This document shows, one piece after another, positions 21,266 through 33,267 of a stretch of DNA of 64,000 bases. The stretch is taken from contig JAPEUQ010000018.1 in assembly GCA_027946365.1 (NCBI GenBank), positions 186,001 through 250,000 on the forward strand, in the 5' to 3' direction. The notes under the pieces are model-generated. The model was not told where the DNA came from and made no database searches. It saw only the letters and a list, made by a program, of their open reading frames with translations. How positions within the stretch are numbered: the first letter of the stretch is position 1; every line of letters starts with the position of its first letter. Position numbers and translations under genes: made by a program. This stretch comes from Kalmusia sp. IMI 367209. Its lineage: Eukaryota > Ascomycota > Dothideomycetes > Pleosporales > Didymosphaeriaceae.

Positions 21266-22207
21266 TAGGATACTCGAGCGATGTCACTTGAGAATCAGGT
21301 GCCTTCGTCAAGGCTATACACGAGGAAGCATGCCATACCCATATTGCGCGATTTCGGTCCTGCTCCGTGTAGCACAGCGCCACATCTCCACTCTTGCCGC
21401 TTCGTCTCTCCATAATACCTAACGGCTGTCATACACATCACTTGTCAGACTGGATTGTGCGATGCGAATGAGACATACGCTCTTTTTGCATCGGCGTCGT
21501 AGCTCTACCGGCGCTGGAGGTATCACAGGCTACCGCGGGTTTCGTGTGATTTTTAGGGTTTCTGGCGTATGCAGGCTCGGAAGCTGTCTGTGGCGCCTCT
21601 GTATAAAATGTGTAACCATCGGGCCGGCGTGTTCGACTGGCTCTTGTAGGATAGCGATTCAATGCATCTCCATTCTTCCGGCAGAGATGCAAGTGTTATT
21701 GGCGGCAGGTCATGTGCTGCGCAGCGCGGCCTGTGGATGGATGCCAGCAAATCTGCGGGCCGCACAGGCAGCGGCGTACATGGGGATACATGATGCGATG
21801 CATGGGGCAGCACCAGCACTCGTTGCGGGCGCTGACAGGTTGTGCAGCATGCGAACTGCACGTTTGATAGGCTGGCCGAGGGCGGGCTGAGAAAGCGGTT
21901 AGCAGGCTGGCCTGAGCTTGGAGCTGGCAACGCAACAGCAACTATCCTGGACCTTAACCGTCGCTTCGCGCAGCTCTGCCATCTCTCCAATATCTCTATC
22001 CTGACTTTTGCGCGCGTGCTTTGGGCGCTGCTACAGCTGCCGTAGTTCATCGTTGAGCACCGCCCGCCCAGCCGTCACCAGCCCCAACCTCACGCAGCCG
22101 GCCGCTGCCCACCCCAGCTTTCCCGCCCGCTACATTACACGGCAGCGCCAGAGCTCCAGCCTCATCCATCGTTGAATGCTCGCCATCGCCCGCGCCTCAT
22201 TGCTATC
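21266..22207. other. Intergenic region, EDE1 promoter
   Basis: 942 bp. Open frames on both strands overlap and lack protein-like character. The stretch near 22040-22150 is C-rich and probably the 5' UTR/core promoter of EDE1. Confidence 0.45.
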
Positions 22208-25200
22208 ATGGCGGATCTCTCGTCGAGTGGAGCGCTCGGTACGCTATTGCACATATTGCAATGAGAGCATGCAAGCTAACCGTGGATGCAGAGAACAGTC
22301 TAAACCTCACACCAGAGGAAAAGCGCGCGTTTCAGTTCCTCTTCCAGCAGGCCGACACAGAGAAGCTTGGCGTAATAACAGGCGAGGTCGCCGTCAAGTT
22401 CTTTGAGCGGACGAAGCTACAACCGGCTGTGCTTGGAGAGATATGGCAGATTGCAGACACAGAGAACCGCGGCCTGTTGACGTCGGCAGGCTTCTGCCAG
22501 GTGCTGCGCCTAATCGGCCATTATCAAGCAGGACGTGACCCTTCTCCAGAGCTAGCATATCAACGTACGATGCCCTGTGCATAGTTTGGACATTGGCTGA
22601 CCGCCGTAGCTGCCCCTACGCTGCCCAAGTTCGAAGGCCTAACCATCCCCTCTGCACCCGTGCCTGCGCCTGCGCCTGCGCCGGGGCCCTTCGCCCAGCC
22701 GCCTGCCAGCAACCTCACGCCGCAAGTGAGCGGAGGAGGCCCCATCCGCGTGCCTCCGTTGTTGCCAGCCAAAGCGGCCGAGTATGCGGGGCTGTTCGAG
22801 AAGTCGGGTGCTGCCAATGGTCTCTTGTCAGGTAAGCTGCATGCTTTCACAGTAGCCGAAGAGCCGCTGACCTAGCAATTTAGGTGAGAACGCCAAACAG
22901 ATCTTCGAGAAGGCCAGGCTGCCGAATGAGACGCTGGGCCGCATATGGAATCTGGCCGACACGGAACAACGCGGAGCTCTTGGTGTGACCGAATTTATCA
23001 TTGCGATGCACCTGCTAGCCTCTTTCCGCACTGGAGCAATGAAACAGGTCCCTAGCACACTACCTGCAGGCCTGTATGAAGCTGCCGCTCGACGGGGACC
23101 TGTTCCGCCTTTGGGACGTCAAGATCCAATTGCGCCCATCCCACGGCAATTCAGCGGGCAAGGGCCACAACGCACTCATAGTCCCCTACGTAACACCTAT
23201 AATACGCCGCCTCAATCAGTACAAGCGACCGGAAGTGACTGGGCGATCAGCCCGCAAGAGAAGACTTCCTACGACAATCTTTTCAATAAGGTCGATACAA
23301 CGGGTCGTGGCTTCATCACTGGAGAACAGGCAGTGCACTTCTTCAGCGACTCCGGCCTTCCCGAGGACGTTCTGGCAGGCATTTGGGACCTGGCAGATAT
23401 AAACTCAGAGGGACAGCTCTCAAGAGATGAGTTTGCGGTCGCTATGTATCTTATCAGACAACAGCGGAAACCAGATCGCACTCCGCTCCCTTCTACGCTT
23501 CCCGCACATCTCATCCCGCCGAGTATGCGCAACCAAGTCAGACAAGCTGCTCCAGAACCACCGCCGGCAGCTCCACAACCCAAGTCCGCAGCCGACGATC
23601 TGTTTGGGTTGGACGCATTCTCTGCACCCGCGCCGCCTGCCCCATTGCAGCTACAACAATCGACTGGCGGATCAGCCCCCTTCCCCAAGCCTTTCGACAA
23701 TGATCCGTTTGCTAGCAAGACTGCCTCACCCACATCTCCCCAACCTTTTCAGCCGTCGCCACGCAATCCTGCTTCAACTTTCAAGCCCTTTTTACCCACG
23801 TCTTCGTTCGGCCAGACGCTCACCTCCCAATCAACTGGGGCATCTGCCGGATCGGGTCCGCAGCGAGGCCCGCCCTCGGCGATGGATGATCTTTTGGGGG
23901 AAAGTGATCCTGAAATTAACAAGAAACTAACTCAGGACTCAACAGAGTTAGCGAATATGTCAAACCAGATGACAACCTTGCGAAATCAGATGCAGGAGGT
24001 GCAGAATAAGAAGAGCGCTACAGAAAGTGATCTGAATAATGTGAGCAACCAGAAGCGCGAGCTTGAGCTTAGATTGTCTCAGTTTAAGGCTGCGTATGAA
24101 AAGGAGGTTAAGGATGTGAAGACACTAGAGGATCGCTTGGCAACCTCCAGGAACGACACGCGTAAGATCCAGCAGGAGCTTGCTATGGTGGAGGGCACCC
24201 TTCAGGATCTCCAAACCCAGCACCAACAGGTAAGGTCTGCATTAGAAGCAGACCAGCGCGAGAACAACAGTTTAAAAGAGCGTATCAGACAAATTAATGC
24301 TGAAGTCGGGAGTTTGCGACCTCAGCTTGACAAGATGAGGAATGATGCTAGGCAGCAGAAGGGCATGGTAGCAATCAACAAGAAGCAGCTTACCACCAAC
24401 GAAGGCGAGCGAGACAAGATTAAGAACGAGATCAATGACCTGAGCAAGGCTGCGGAGGACTACCGCAGTGCTGGTCCAACTCCTAGTGTGGCAAGCCCGG
24501 CGACGTCAACTGCGAGCCATAACACGAATCCCTTCTTCCGCAAATCTCCACAGCCGGCTTCTGAAAATACGATGTCACCCTCTGGATTTGCACGCGATGG
24601 CCCGCATAAGGATTTTGACAGTGTCTTTGGTTCATTCGCCTCGTCACAGGGCACCGCACCTCCCACTTCTTTCCGCTCAGACAGTCAGAACCAGGTACCA
24701 ACATTCTCCGCTCCTTCTGGCCATTCTGTGCGCTCCTCGGAGGGACCGGACGTTCCAACTCCATCCACTTCTCCGCCATTGTCATCCTATCAGGAGTCGC
24801 CGCGTGCCGGTGAACCGCCTGCCCCTCCCGAGTCGCGTCAATTTGCGTCAGCTTTTCTTCCCCTGAGGGACGCAGTGCCACGCTCAGACTCCTTCAGCTC
24901 GTCAGTCAAAGTCTCAGCGCCCGCGAGCAGGTATGGTGGTCCCAGTGGAGCAGGCAATGAGACGCCCACTATTTCAAAAGCTTCACCAGCCGCAACACCC
25001 GTCCAAGAGAAGCCTGTCGTAGAGCGCACTGATACTCAGAGAACCGAGACAGACAATTTCAATCCTTCTCTCTTCGATCGTAATTCTACGGCCTCTCCAG
25101 TGGCAAGTATCACCAGCGATACCAAGTCTACTACCAAACCCGATGACAGAAAGGATGCCTTTTCTGGCTTTGGGGGTCCTTTGCCTGGTAAAGATCTTCC

Positions 25201-26639
25201 TGGTGCTTTCCCGAGGGACACTAGCTCTCCGCTTCAACAAATGCCTACCGGTGGAAGTGGCTTTAGCGACCAGGGCAAGGCTAACGGCCGTGCTGATCCG
25301 TTCTCCCCTGTAGCTAACGATCAGCCCCGTCCAGGCCAAAAAGTTGATTTTGATGCCGCATTTGCAGGCTTCGGCTCAATGCGCCAGAACACTGAGTCTA
25401 CCGGGACGAATGGTGGATCTCACGCTGCTGCGAGCAGGTTCAACAAAGAGTTTCCGCCGATTGAAGACTTGAGCCGCGACGATGACAGCGATAGTGCGGA
25501 TGAACAAGGCTTCGCGGACAACTTCACATCAGCCTCGCCCCAACAGCACCGTTCGAGCGTCGGACAAGGTCAGGCCCCACAGCCTAATACGACTTCAGCT
25601 GCCGGAGATGTTTCGCATGACGATCTTTATGCGTCACCGCCGCCCACAACTCGCCTCGATTCCAGTTTAAGCGGACTGCCCTCTCCTAGTGCGCAAAAAT
25701 CTCCGCCTAGTTATGAATCTTCGGTCCCGCAGAGAAGCGGGTCCAACCAGTTCCCGCCAGAGTTTGGAGGTCTCCTGCCATCTAGGGCCGATCCTACTTC
25801 ACCGTCCACTTCTCAATCTCCCGAGAAGACTTTTCCTTCAGGTTCGGGAGGACATGGTGCCGCTCTCTTTGGCGGTTCTTCTACCGCAAAGTCTGCAACG
25901 ACATCACCACCTCCTGCGGATACCCCGTCGTCTACTGTACCCTCGGATGCTTACCACTCGGCTGTATCTCAACCTCCAAGTGATATCACAGCACAGCCGA
26001 AATCAGCTTTTAACGATGACTTCGATGCTGGCTTTGACGACCTAACCGATGCTAAAGAGGCAGATGACAAGACGGATGACGATCTGTTTGCTTCGCAACA
26101 CCGCGAAGGGTTCGATGAATTCAACCCCGTCTTTGACTCTCCTGCAGCTTCTAAGGCCAATACGATGGCCTCCCAACAGACACCCACCGGCAAAGCGCAC
26201 AGCGGTGAAGATAGCTTTAGCGATTTTGAGCACCTTTCAAGGAGCTTCGGGCAACCGGCAGCGCCTCAGCCAGCAGCTTCCTCCCAGGATTGGGATGCCA
26301 TCTTCTCCAATATGGAATCTTCCCAAGATAAGAGCTCGCAGCAAGCCTCGACCGACTTCAGCAAATCTGTATTCGACACCCTTGACCGCGAAGACGGAGG
26401 CAGTTCCTCAGCAAAGTCACCTACGATGCCTCAATTGGGACGGGCTATCAGCACTGGCACAGAGCATGACGACCCGATCTTGAAAAGGTTGACAGGAATG
26501 GGTTACGCGCGAAATGATGCTCTGGGCGCTCTCGAGAAATTCGATTACGATATCAATAAGGTATGCAATACCAGAAAAGGTGTTCTCGATGTTTCACTAA
26601 CATGCGCAGGCGGTTGAGTACTTGGCTGCTTCACACTGA
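22208..26639 (+). CDS. EDE1: EH-domain endocytic scaffold Ede1/Eps15-like
   Basis: Early endocytic coat scaffold that binds NPF-containing adaptors and ubiquitin at clathrin patches. Five exons (22208-22238, 22292-22564, 22610-22831, 22884-26560, 26610-26639) give 1410 residues. Three EH domains are visible, near residues 12-100, 150-245 and 295-395, each with an LGEIWQIADTENRG-like calcium-binding loop. A proline-rich linker follows, then a long coiled coil at about 510-690, a Ser/Pro/Gly-rich disordered region with many DPF/FDAAF-type motifs, and a C-terminal UBA domain (LTGMGYARNDALGALEKF...). The last exon supplies only nine residues, AVEYLAASH, completing the UBA helix. Domain order and length match yeast Ede1. 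Confidence 0.93.
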
Positions 26640-27275
26640 GCTTGACTGCTCCACTATCAACACCCCTCTAAAATGTGCACTTGAACAGCCGCCCACCTCG
26701 GGAGGACGTTAGTTTCGAATTGTATGAATATTTGTTCCCTGCATGGCCTGCGTCTATATACAAACTGTTGGTCTTGGCTCCCATATCCCCTTAGCGTTGG
26801 TTCTCCGAATAAGCATGATCAGCGCGCATATGCACACAGTCTGGAAATGTTTGGTATCCAGCGGCCGTGATCTCGTTTTGTCGTTTTGTCGTTTGGCATT
26901 CATTTGGACAGGTGGAGGGTATTGATGACTTTCGCTCTGCACATACTTCGTAGTAATCTATGATAATTTCAGCTATAGGTTGACGCTCTGTACGCCGAAT
27001 TTGCCTCAGCTCAATTGCTATCTATTTGGAGTGTCTGCTGACTTGGTTGGGTGTCACGGTTATTGCACGACGAGCACCGCCACAACGCTTGCAACGGGAT
27101 GACGCAACCACAAACAAGCAACTGACTGCGCTAGCTTCCGCGACGCCCCTCCGGTTGACGTATAACAGTAGTACCGTCTGCGCCTTAACAAGTCATTTAA
27201 ACGATCGATATTCCAACGTTCAAGCACCTGCATCCTCATTCTTACCTAAGAGAACTGTCGCAAACACACGCGACA
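26640..27275. other. Intergenic region EDE1/WW protein
   Basis: 636 bp between a stop codon and the next start on the same strand. There is no coding signal; it holds the EDE1 3' UTR and the promoter of the WW gene. Confidence 0.45.
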
Positions 27276-28275
27276 ATGGCAGACTTCGCGCCGCCCAAGG
27301 GCCCGCCTCCACCCAAAGTGCCGGAGGGATGGAAAGCTGTCTGGAACGGTCGGTACGTCCTGCTATCTACACGTGGCGGCTGCTGATGGGTGCTTGTAGA
27401 CCAGTACAGCGAATACTTCTACGTCAACATCTACACCAAGAAATCCCAATGGGACAAACCCACCTCTCCCGTCTATCCCCCCGGGGAAGGCCCGGATGTC
27501 CCACCCGACGGAGCCCCGCCATCCTACTCGGCTGATACCGGCGCAGCTGCAGGCCCGCGCTCATCGACAGAGAAGAGTAGGCTTGGGAGTAACAATCCGT
27601 ACGGTGCCGGCTCCGCGAATGTAAGTGAGGATGAAAAGCTAGCGCGGAAACTACAGGAGGAAGAAGAGGCGAGGGCGAAGTCGGGGTACATGAATGAGCC
27701 TGCAGGTGGGGCGGCGAACTCATATTATCAAGATGGGAGTGCGGGGTTGCCGCCTGGTGGGAGCAGTCAGTATGCGCACGCTCCCGAGTACGGAACGCAG
27801 GAGAAGGGAAAGTCGAAGGGCTTTCTGGGAAAGCTGTTGGGGAAGGCGAGTGGGGGGAGCTCCTCGCATAACGCACATCCGCAACAGCAGCATTACGGTG
27901 GTTACCCCCAGCAGGGAGGGTATCCGCAGCAGGGCTATGGACAGCCTATGGGCGCGTATGGTGGTGGGTACGGCGGGTATCCGCAGCAGCAGATGTATGG
28001 GAGGCCGCCGAGGAAAGGTGGTCTGGGCACGGGTGGTGCGGCGGCGTTGGGTCTTGGTGGTGGTCTGTTAGCTGGCGGGCTGATGGGCGAGGCTCTAGGG
28101 GTACGTTGTATCGAAGCTATTCCGATGAACTTTACTAATATATTTCTAGGATGCAGGAGACGGTGGTGGGGACTATGGAGGTGATGGCGGGGACTTTGGG
28201 GTGATGGTGGAGGCGATTTCGGGGTGGCGATATGGGAGGAGGCGACTTTTGAGCATGCATTCGACCCTGAAATGA
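27276..28275 (+). CDS. WW-domain protein with Gln/Gly-rich tail
   Basis: Adaptor-like protein of unknown role. Exons 27276-27348, 27400-28100 and 28150-28275 give 299 residues as sequenced. A single WW domain spans residues 14-46 (VPEGWKAVWNDQYSEYFYVN, then KKSQWDKP); both signature Trp are present and the intron splits it. A charged helix follows (EDEKLARKLQEEEEARAK), then a KGFLGKLLGK stretch, QQ/GYP repeats and a hydrophobic Gly-rich segment (AAALGLGGGLLAGGLMG). The final exon begins with Gly/Asp repeats but then leaves that pattern after a GGGG run at 28198; the pattern resumes in other frames, which suggests two missing bases (see findings). WW proteins bind proline motifs; the partner is unknown. 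Confidence 0.8.
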
Positions 28276-28538
28276 CCTCGGTTTTGTCCTTTGTAGCTTT
28301 TATTTGTTCATTTTCATTCTTATGTAGATTTCTTATTGCTCTACGCCCCAAGGCACGACTTCAGTAATAGCAGTCCGTATATAATCATCGTCTTTTCTAT
28401 GATTGAACGATATTCATGTGACGCTGCTTCTAAGAGCAGTGTCAGTGAGGTTGCAATACATTCCGGTGAACATAACAGCAGAAGCACGACTCTGGTAATA
28501 TGTATATATGTATTCGCCTTCTTGGCTTGGTCTAGCCC

Positions 28539-29809
28539 CTACATATACTTCCTCGGATCCAAACTGCCCAAATTAGCGCTCTTGATCTTACCCTCCCATA
28601 CAAGCTCAGAAAGACACTTCCCCGTCCCCGGCGCATTCTGAATCCCCCAGCACGTATGCCCGGCACCTATAAACAATCCCTTAATCTTCGTCTCCCCGAT
28701 CATCGGGCCCCCACCCCGACTCACATTCGGCAGATAACACGCCTGCTTTGCGGTCACCTCGCCATCTCGCAGCTCCTCTGAAATTGATGTTACTTCGTCT
28801 ACGATATCCTGACATCGCGACTCGTCGACTTGGACGAGATCCGTAGATGTAGGCAAGGGGATCAGTGTGTCGCCTTCGCCGCAGGCGTAGACTTCGTTGT
28901 TCGGCCGTGCGTAGATCTCTGGCGTTACAGTCTTGGTCTTGCGCGTATTTCCGCGCGGTAAATCGATGCTCGTGAAAAGGCAGTATGCCGAAACAGGGCG
29001 ACTCGGTCTTATCGTCACGGAGTGTGCGCGTAGCGCTGAGATAGGAGCAGCGGGCCAAATTGTTCTTGTCCAGGGGCCTGCGGTTAGGATGACTGTGTCT
29101 GCATCCATTGTCTTTTCTTCGCCGCCGTCTTTGGGCGCGTAGGTTACAGATTTGACAGCGCCCACCTCTTGGCCGATAGATGTGGCGCTACCGTAGATAA
29201 TCTTCACGCCCTGCTCTTCGGCGAGGGTTGCCATACTGGTGGTGAACTGGTAGGGGTGCACTTGTGCCGTCGTCGACGGCGTTCCCATCTCGTCATACGC
29301 CTTGATCCCCTCTGCTGCAACCCAGTCCAATTCCTTCGGCACGCCTGCCGCTCTCAACAGCCCCAACGCCTTCTCGCTTCTCTTTTGTAGACTCACTGAG
29401 TCCAATTTATCTTTGTCCATTGATGAAGGAGCTTTATTCTTGTGCAGAATACCGTACATGTCGATCTGTCCACAATGAACAGCGCGGTACCCCCAGCGGT
29501 CAGCGCCTCCATGCTTTTCGGCTAGCTCTTGGTGCAATTTGTAACTCAAGGGAACAATACAATTCGGGTAGGCCCACAGGGCCAATAGACCACCTGCTTT
29601 GCCGGAGGCGCCGCCTGCAATTTTTGTGGCTTCCAAAAGGGTTATAGTATCTCTTTCTTTCGAGAAGGAGGGGTGATGCGATAAGAAGTAGGCTGTTGTT
29701 GAGCCTATTATTCCGCCTCCTGGCACGTATTAGTACTTGAGAAAGATTTAGTGAAGAAGAAGAGCTCACCGATGATAACGATATTGCGTTTTTGCTGCTC
29801 GGATGCCAT
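28539..29809 (-). CDS. FAD-dependent oxidoreductase, DAO superfamily (Tda3-like)
   Basis: Flavoprotein of the D-amino-acid-oxidase/glycine-oxidase fold. Exon 1 (29809-29770) and exon 2 (29719-28539) give 406 residues; the junction completes the dinucleotide-binding loop IVIIGGGIIGSTTAYFL, which confirms the short first exon. Further FAD-binding features are LLEATKIAGGASGKAGGLLALWAYP and the C-terminal IKGLFIGAGHTCWGIQNAPGTG. The SGKAGGLLALWAYP block is characteristic of the fungal group that includes yeast Tda3, linked to endosome-Golgi traffic; the substrate is unknown. It is convergent with the WW gene, with about 260 bp between stops. Confidence 0.85.
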
Positions 29810-30164
29810 GATATCTAAAAGGCGTGGTGAGGTCTTTAGCATTAAATGGGTGGGTGTGGCGTGAATGGGGTGGCGGAAATTGAAGTTTGGTGTTGCTCTA
29901 CTGCAGATTTGCGAATAACGTCATAGGCGGTTCGGGTCTTGTATGCATAAGCGAAGTCTTTACATCAACAGCCCAGGCTTGACGAACTTGCAATCCTTTT
30001 CATTTGAGAGCTGCAAGACGTGCTCTTTTTCTTTGGCTTGTGATAACTGATAAAAAATTGTGGCTAGAGAGGGAGGAGAAATACGACATCATCTTTCATC
30101 CAGTCATCACCAACCCTTTTCCCCGATGATTTCAACCACGACCAACTCATAACCGTACATGCTA
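29810..30164. other. Intergenic region upstream of FAD oxidoreductase
   Basis: 355 bp with no coding signal between the FAD oxidoreductase start and the 3' end of the gene remnant. It should contain the oxidoreductase promoter. Confidence 0.45.
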
Positions 30165-30895
30165 TCAATCTTGAAGCGCAAAACACACGGCGGTCATCAA
30201 ACCAACTACAATTGACAAAAGAAAACTGCCCACTCCGAAGCCTTGCTCTTGCGTCTTCGCAAATCCAATAACCATTCCTGATATTACAAACGAGATAGCC
30301 ATTCCTATACCTAGCAACGAGGCAAGTACCGCATGATTGGGCCCATCAAGAATATTTACGCCCCAACCAAACGCTAGATCTAGATCTATCGGGTCGTTTT
30401 GGAGGTTAGTTGTTGAAGTCTGCTGCGCGATGGCGAGGACACTGTCGTTCAGCTTTTTTTGGAAGACGCTGGAGCCAGACAGCTTCAGTATGTTCCTCCC
30501 ACCTTTTCCACCTCGCACGGTACAAATAGTGAAGAAACACGTTGACTGGCATTTTCATTGGGGGATGCATATAGTGATATCGTCTCTTATCAAGCTCCTG
30601 TTGAGATGGAAAGACGTCTGACTTCTCATGAATTCCCGCCCCATACTTATTTCTCGGGTTGACAGAAAACTGAGCTTTCTTAGCACATCTGACGGCAGCA
30701 GGTGACTATGGCAGAAAACTTACCATGACAAAATGCACGTTGCGGGGTTGAAGAAAGAGGCGCCGAGGACCATACCCGCGGCTAGACTTGTACTTATCCC
30801 AGATCCGCCCGAAAAGTTCGCTGTCAGTGCGTTTGCTGATACTGGAAGAGTAAAAATTTTTGACGATTCTAAGCTCATACGCGCATCAAAGACTC
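30165..30895 (-). pseudogene. 5'-truncated, frameshifted fungal membrane-protein remnant
   Basis: Coding-like sequence runs from about 30895 down to 30724, then an intron (30723-30670, GTAAG...CTCAG), then from 30669. Reading through DKYKSSRGYGPRRLFLQPRN, VNPRNKYG and YLYRARWKRWEEHTEAVW, it hits a run of seven A residues (minus strand, 30460-30454). From there the sensible protein continues in another frame: PIDLDLAFGWGVNILDGPN, then two hydrophobic spans (LASLLGIGMAISFVISGMVI and FLLSIVVGLMTAVCFAL) and a stop at 30165. No plausible start or upstream exons are seen before 30895. The tail resembles the two-span C-terminus of a large fungal family of unknown function. It is either a decayed copy or a base-call error in the homopolymer combined with missed exons. 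Confidence 0.55.
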
Positions 30896-31331
30896 GGTTT
30901 TATGACCATTCCGTACCTCAAATCTAGGCTCGTTATCTAACTACATGTGAATCAGGAGTATCTGCAATGTCACAAAAGGAAAGAATGCCGTTTGATTAGA
31001 TAGCTGCGGGAATGGAGCTTTGCTCGCCTGCACTCGCTCCACCAATATTATCTCTGAACGATAATCCAAAATGGGTCACATTCCTAGCTCAGCTCTTTCG
31101 TAATCCTTTAGAGTCGGAGTAGGTTATGTGGATCTATGTCGGAAGGCGTTCGAGTCTAGTCAAGTACGCATGGCGCGGAACGATTCCGCCGCGGAAAAAG
31201 TCGAAACCTCTCACAAGAATCATCGATGCGCACCCAATTGTCACTCGGTAGCTTTTTTATCCTATACCAGTGTCAAGACATATAGTTTGTTCTCAATTTT
31301 ATCCTGTTATTGCTGAAGAAGGGTTCGAACA
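30896..31331. other. Intergenic region, aldehyde dehydrogenase promoter
   Basis: 436 bp between the start of the remnant and the aldehyde dehydrogenase ATG. I see no continuation of the remnant here and no other gene. Confidence 0.4.
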
Positions 31332-33047
31332 ATGGCGGAAGTATTCATCAAAGGCGCTAACGGGACATCTTTCCAAGGTACTCGATGCATTTCCACTCTT
31401 TGAATGAAGCTACTTTCTTGAGAGCTAATTGAATTTGCAGTTCCAACTGGTCTCTTTATCAATAATGAATTTGTTACCGCGTCGCAGAATAGCACCATCA
31501 AGATCGAAAACCCCGCAACAAATAACCATCTCGCCAACATCTCTGCCGCCCAACCAGCCGACATCGACGCTGCAGTGCAAGCTGCCCAATCAGCCTTCAC
31601 CACCACATGGAAAATTACACCCCCTTCCCAGCGCGGCGCCCTGCTTTCCAAACTCGCGGACCTGGTAGCGCGCGACGCTGACATACTAGCGAGTCTTGAG
31701 GCCATAGATGCAGGTATCCTCTTCACGGAGAGCAAGAATATGCACGTACCACAGGCCATTGAAACGCTACGGTACTTCGCAGGATGGGCGGACAAAATAG
31801 CGGGTAAAACATTAGACATCCCGGGCGGAATCGCGTACACGAAGCGGGAGGCGTTAGGTGTGTGTGCGGCCATCGTGCCGTGGAATGCACCGCTGTGAGC
31901 TACATCCTCCCCACTATCTACCATATCTCTTGTGAATACCTAGAGGTGTAGTGAGTAGTAAGAAAAAAGATCATGACTGACATCGGCACAGTATGATTAC
32001 CATCTGGAAACTCGCTCCCGCCATCGCAACAGGCAACACGCTCATCATCAAAACCCCAGAGCTCTGCCCCTTATACGGCCAATACCTCGCAGTCCTTGTT
32101 AAAGAAGCCGGCTTCCCCCCAGGCGTCATCAACATACTGTGCGGCGAGGGCCGCACCGCAGGTCACCATCTGGCCTCGCACACGGGCGTCAAGAAAATCG
32201 CATTCACAGGGAGTACCGCCGTAGGACGACAAATCCTCGCCGCGTCCGCATCGTCCAACCTCAAGAAGGTGACCCTGGAACTGGGTGGCAAAGGCCCGTC
32301 TATCGTATTCCCGGACGCCGATCTGGAGAACGCGCTGTTCTGGACGAGTTTGGGTATCACGGCGAATAACGGGCAGATATGCGCTGCGGGGTCAAGGATT
32401 TATGTTCATAGTAGTATATACAAACGCTTTTTGGTGGAGTTTTCGAAGAGGTCGAGAGAGGCGGTGGTGGGTGATCCGCTGCTGCCTGAGACGACCAAGG
32501 GCCCGATCATTAGCAAGGCGCAGCATGAGAAGATCATGAGGTATATTGAGAAGGGGAGGAAGTTGAGAACGGCGCGGTTGCTGCATGGTGGAGACGGTGT
32601 GGAAGGTAGGTTTATTGCTAATACGGCATTTGCGGATGTACAGGATGGGGATAGTATTATGAGGGAGGAGATTTTTGGGCCAGTAGCGGTGAGCTTTACT
32701 TTCCTCTGCTCTGAACGTTTGTGATCTGATCCGATTGATAGGCTATCGCGAGTTTTGATACTGAAGATGAGGTCATCACCAAAGCGAACGATACCGATTA
32801 TGGTCTCAGCGCGGCGATATTTACTAATGACGTTAGTCGTGCTCATCGCGTTTCATCGGCCCTTGAAAGTGGTCAAGTTACAGTAAACTGCTGGGGAGTT
32901 TTGCATGCGAATACGCCCTTTGGTGGTGTTAAACAGAGTGGTTTTGGTAGAGATATGGGTGAGGATGCTTTGGATGGTTGGACTGCGGTGAAGACGGTAA
33001 AGTTCAATCTGTTGCCTGATAGTGACAAACTGGCGGCGAAGCTTTGA
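31332..33047 (+). CDS. NAD(P)-dependent aldehyde dehydrogenase
   Basis: Oxidises an aldehyde to its acid with NAD(P)+, probably in the cytosol since no targeting signal is seen. Exons 31332-31377, 31441-31894, 31992-32688 and 32742-33047 give 500 residues, the usual family length. The active site is complete: catalytic Cys297 in NNGQICAAGSR and general-base Glu263 in TLELGGKGPSIV. The cofactor segments VPWNAPL and FTGSTAVGRQI are present, as is the C-terminal VNCWGVLHANTPFGGVKQSG. MAEVFIKGANGTSFQ is a short first exon. The closest style is the fungal ALDH1/5-like group; the substrate is unassigned. It is convergent with the siderophore transporter. Confidence 0.92.
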
Positions 33048-33267
33048 GTAATGAGAGGATCTTATATCGAGATCCGTCATAAGACAGATAAAGAATAGAT
33101 ATTGTAGTAATGAAGGCAAGCCTATGATGCATATTTGTATACGCGTCGGAAGTATGGCGCAGGGAATGGCCCGTGTAGCATGTGTAATGCGTCAAGAAAA
33201 CAAAGCCAGGGATATTCGAAAATGATGAGCGACAATATACAAAGTATACCTGTGGATTCCTCTTCCT

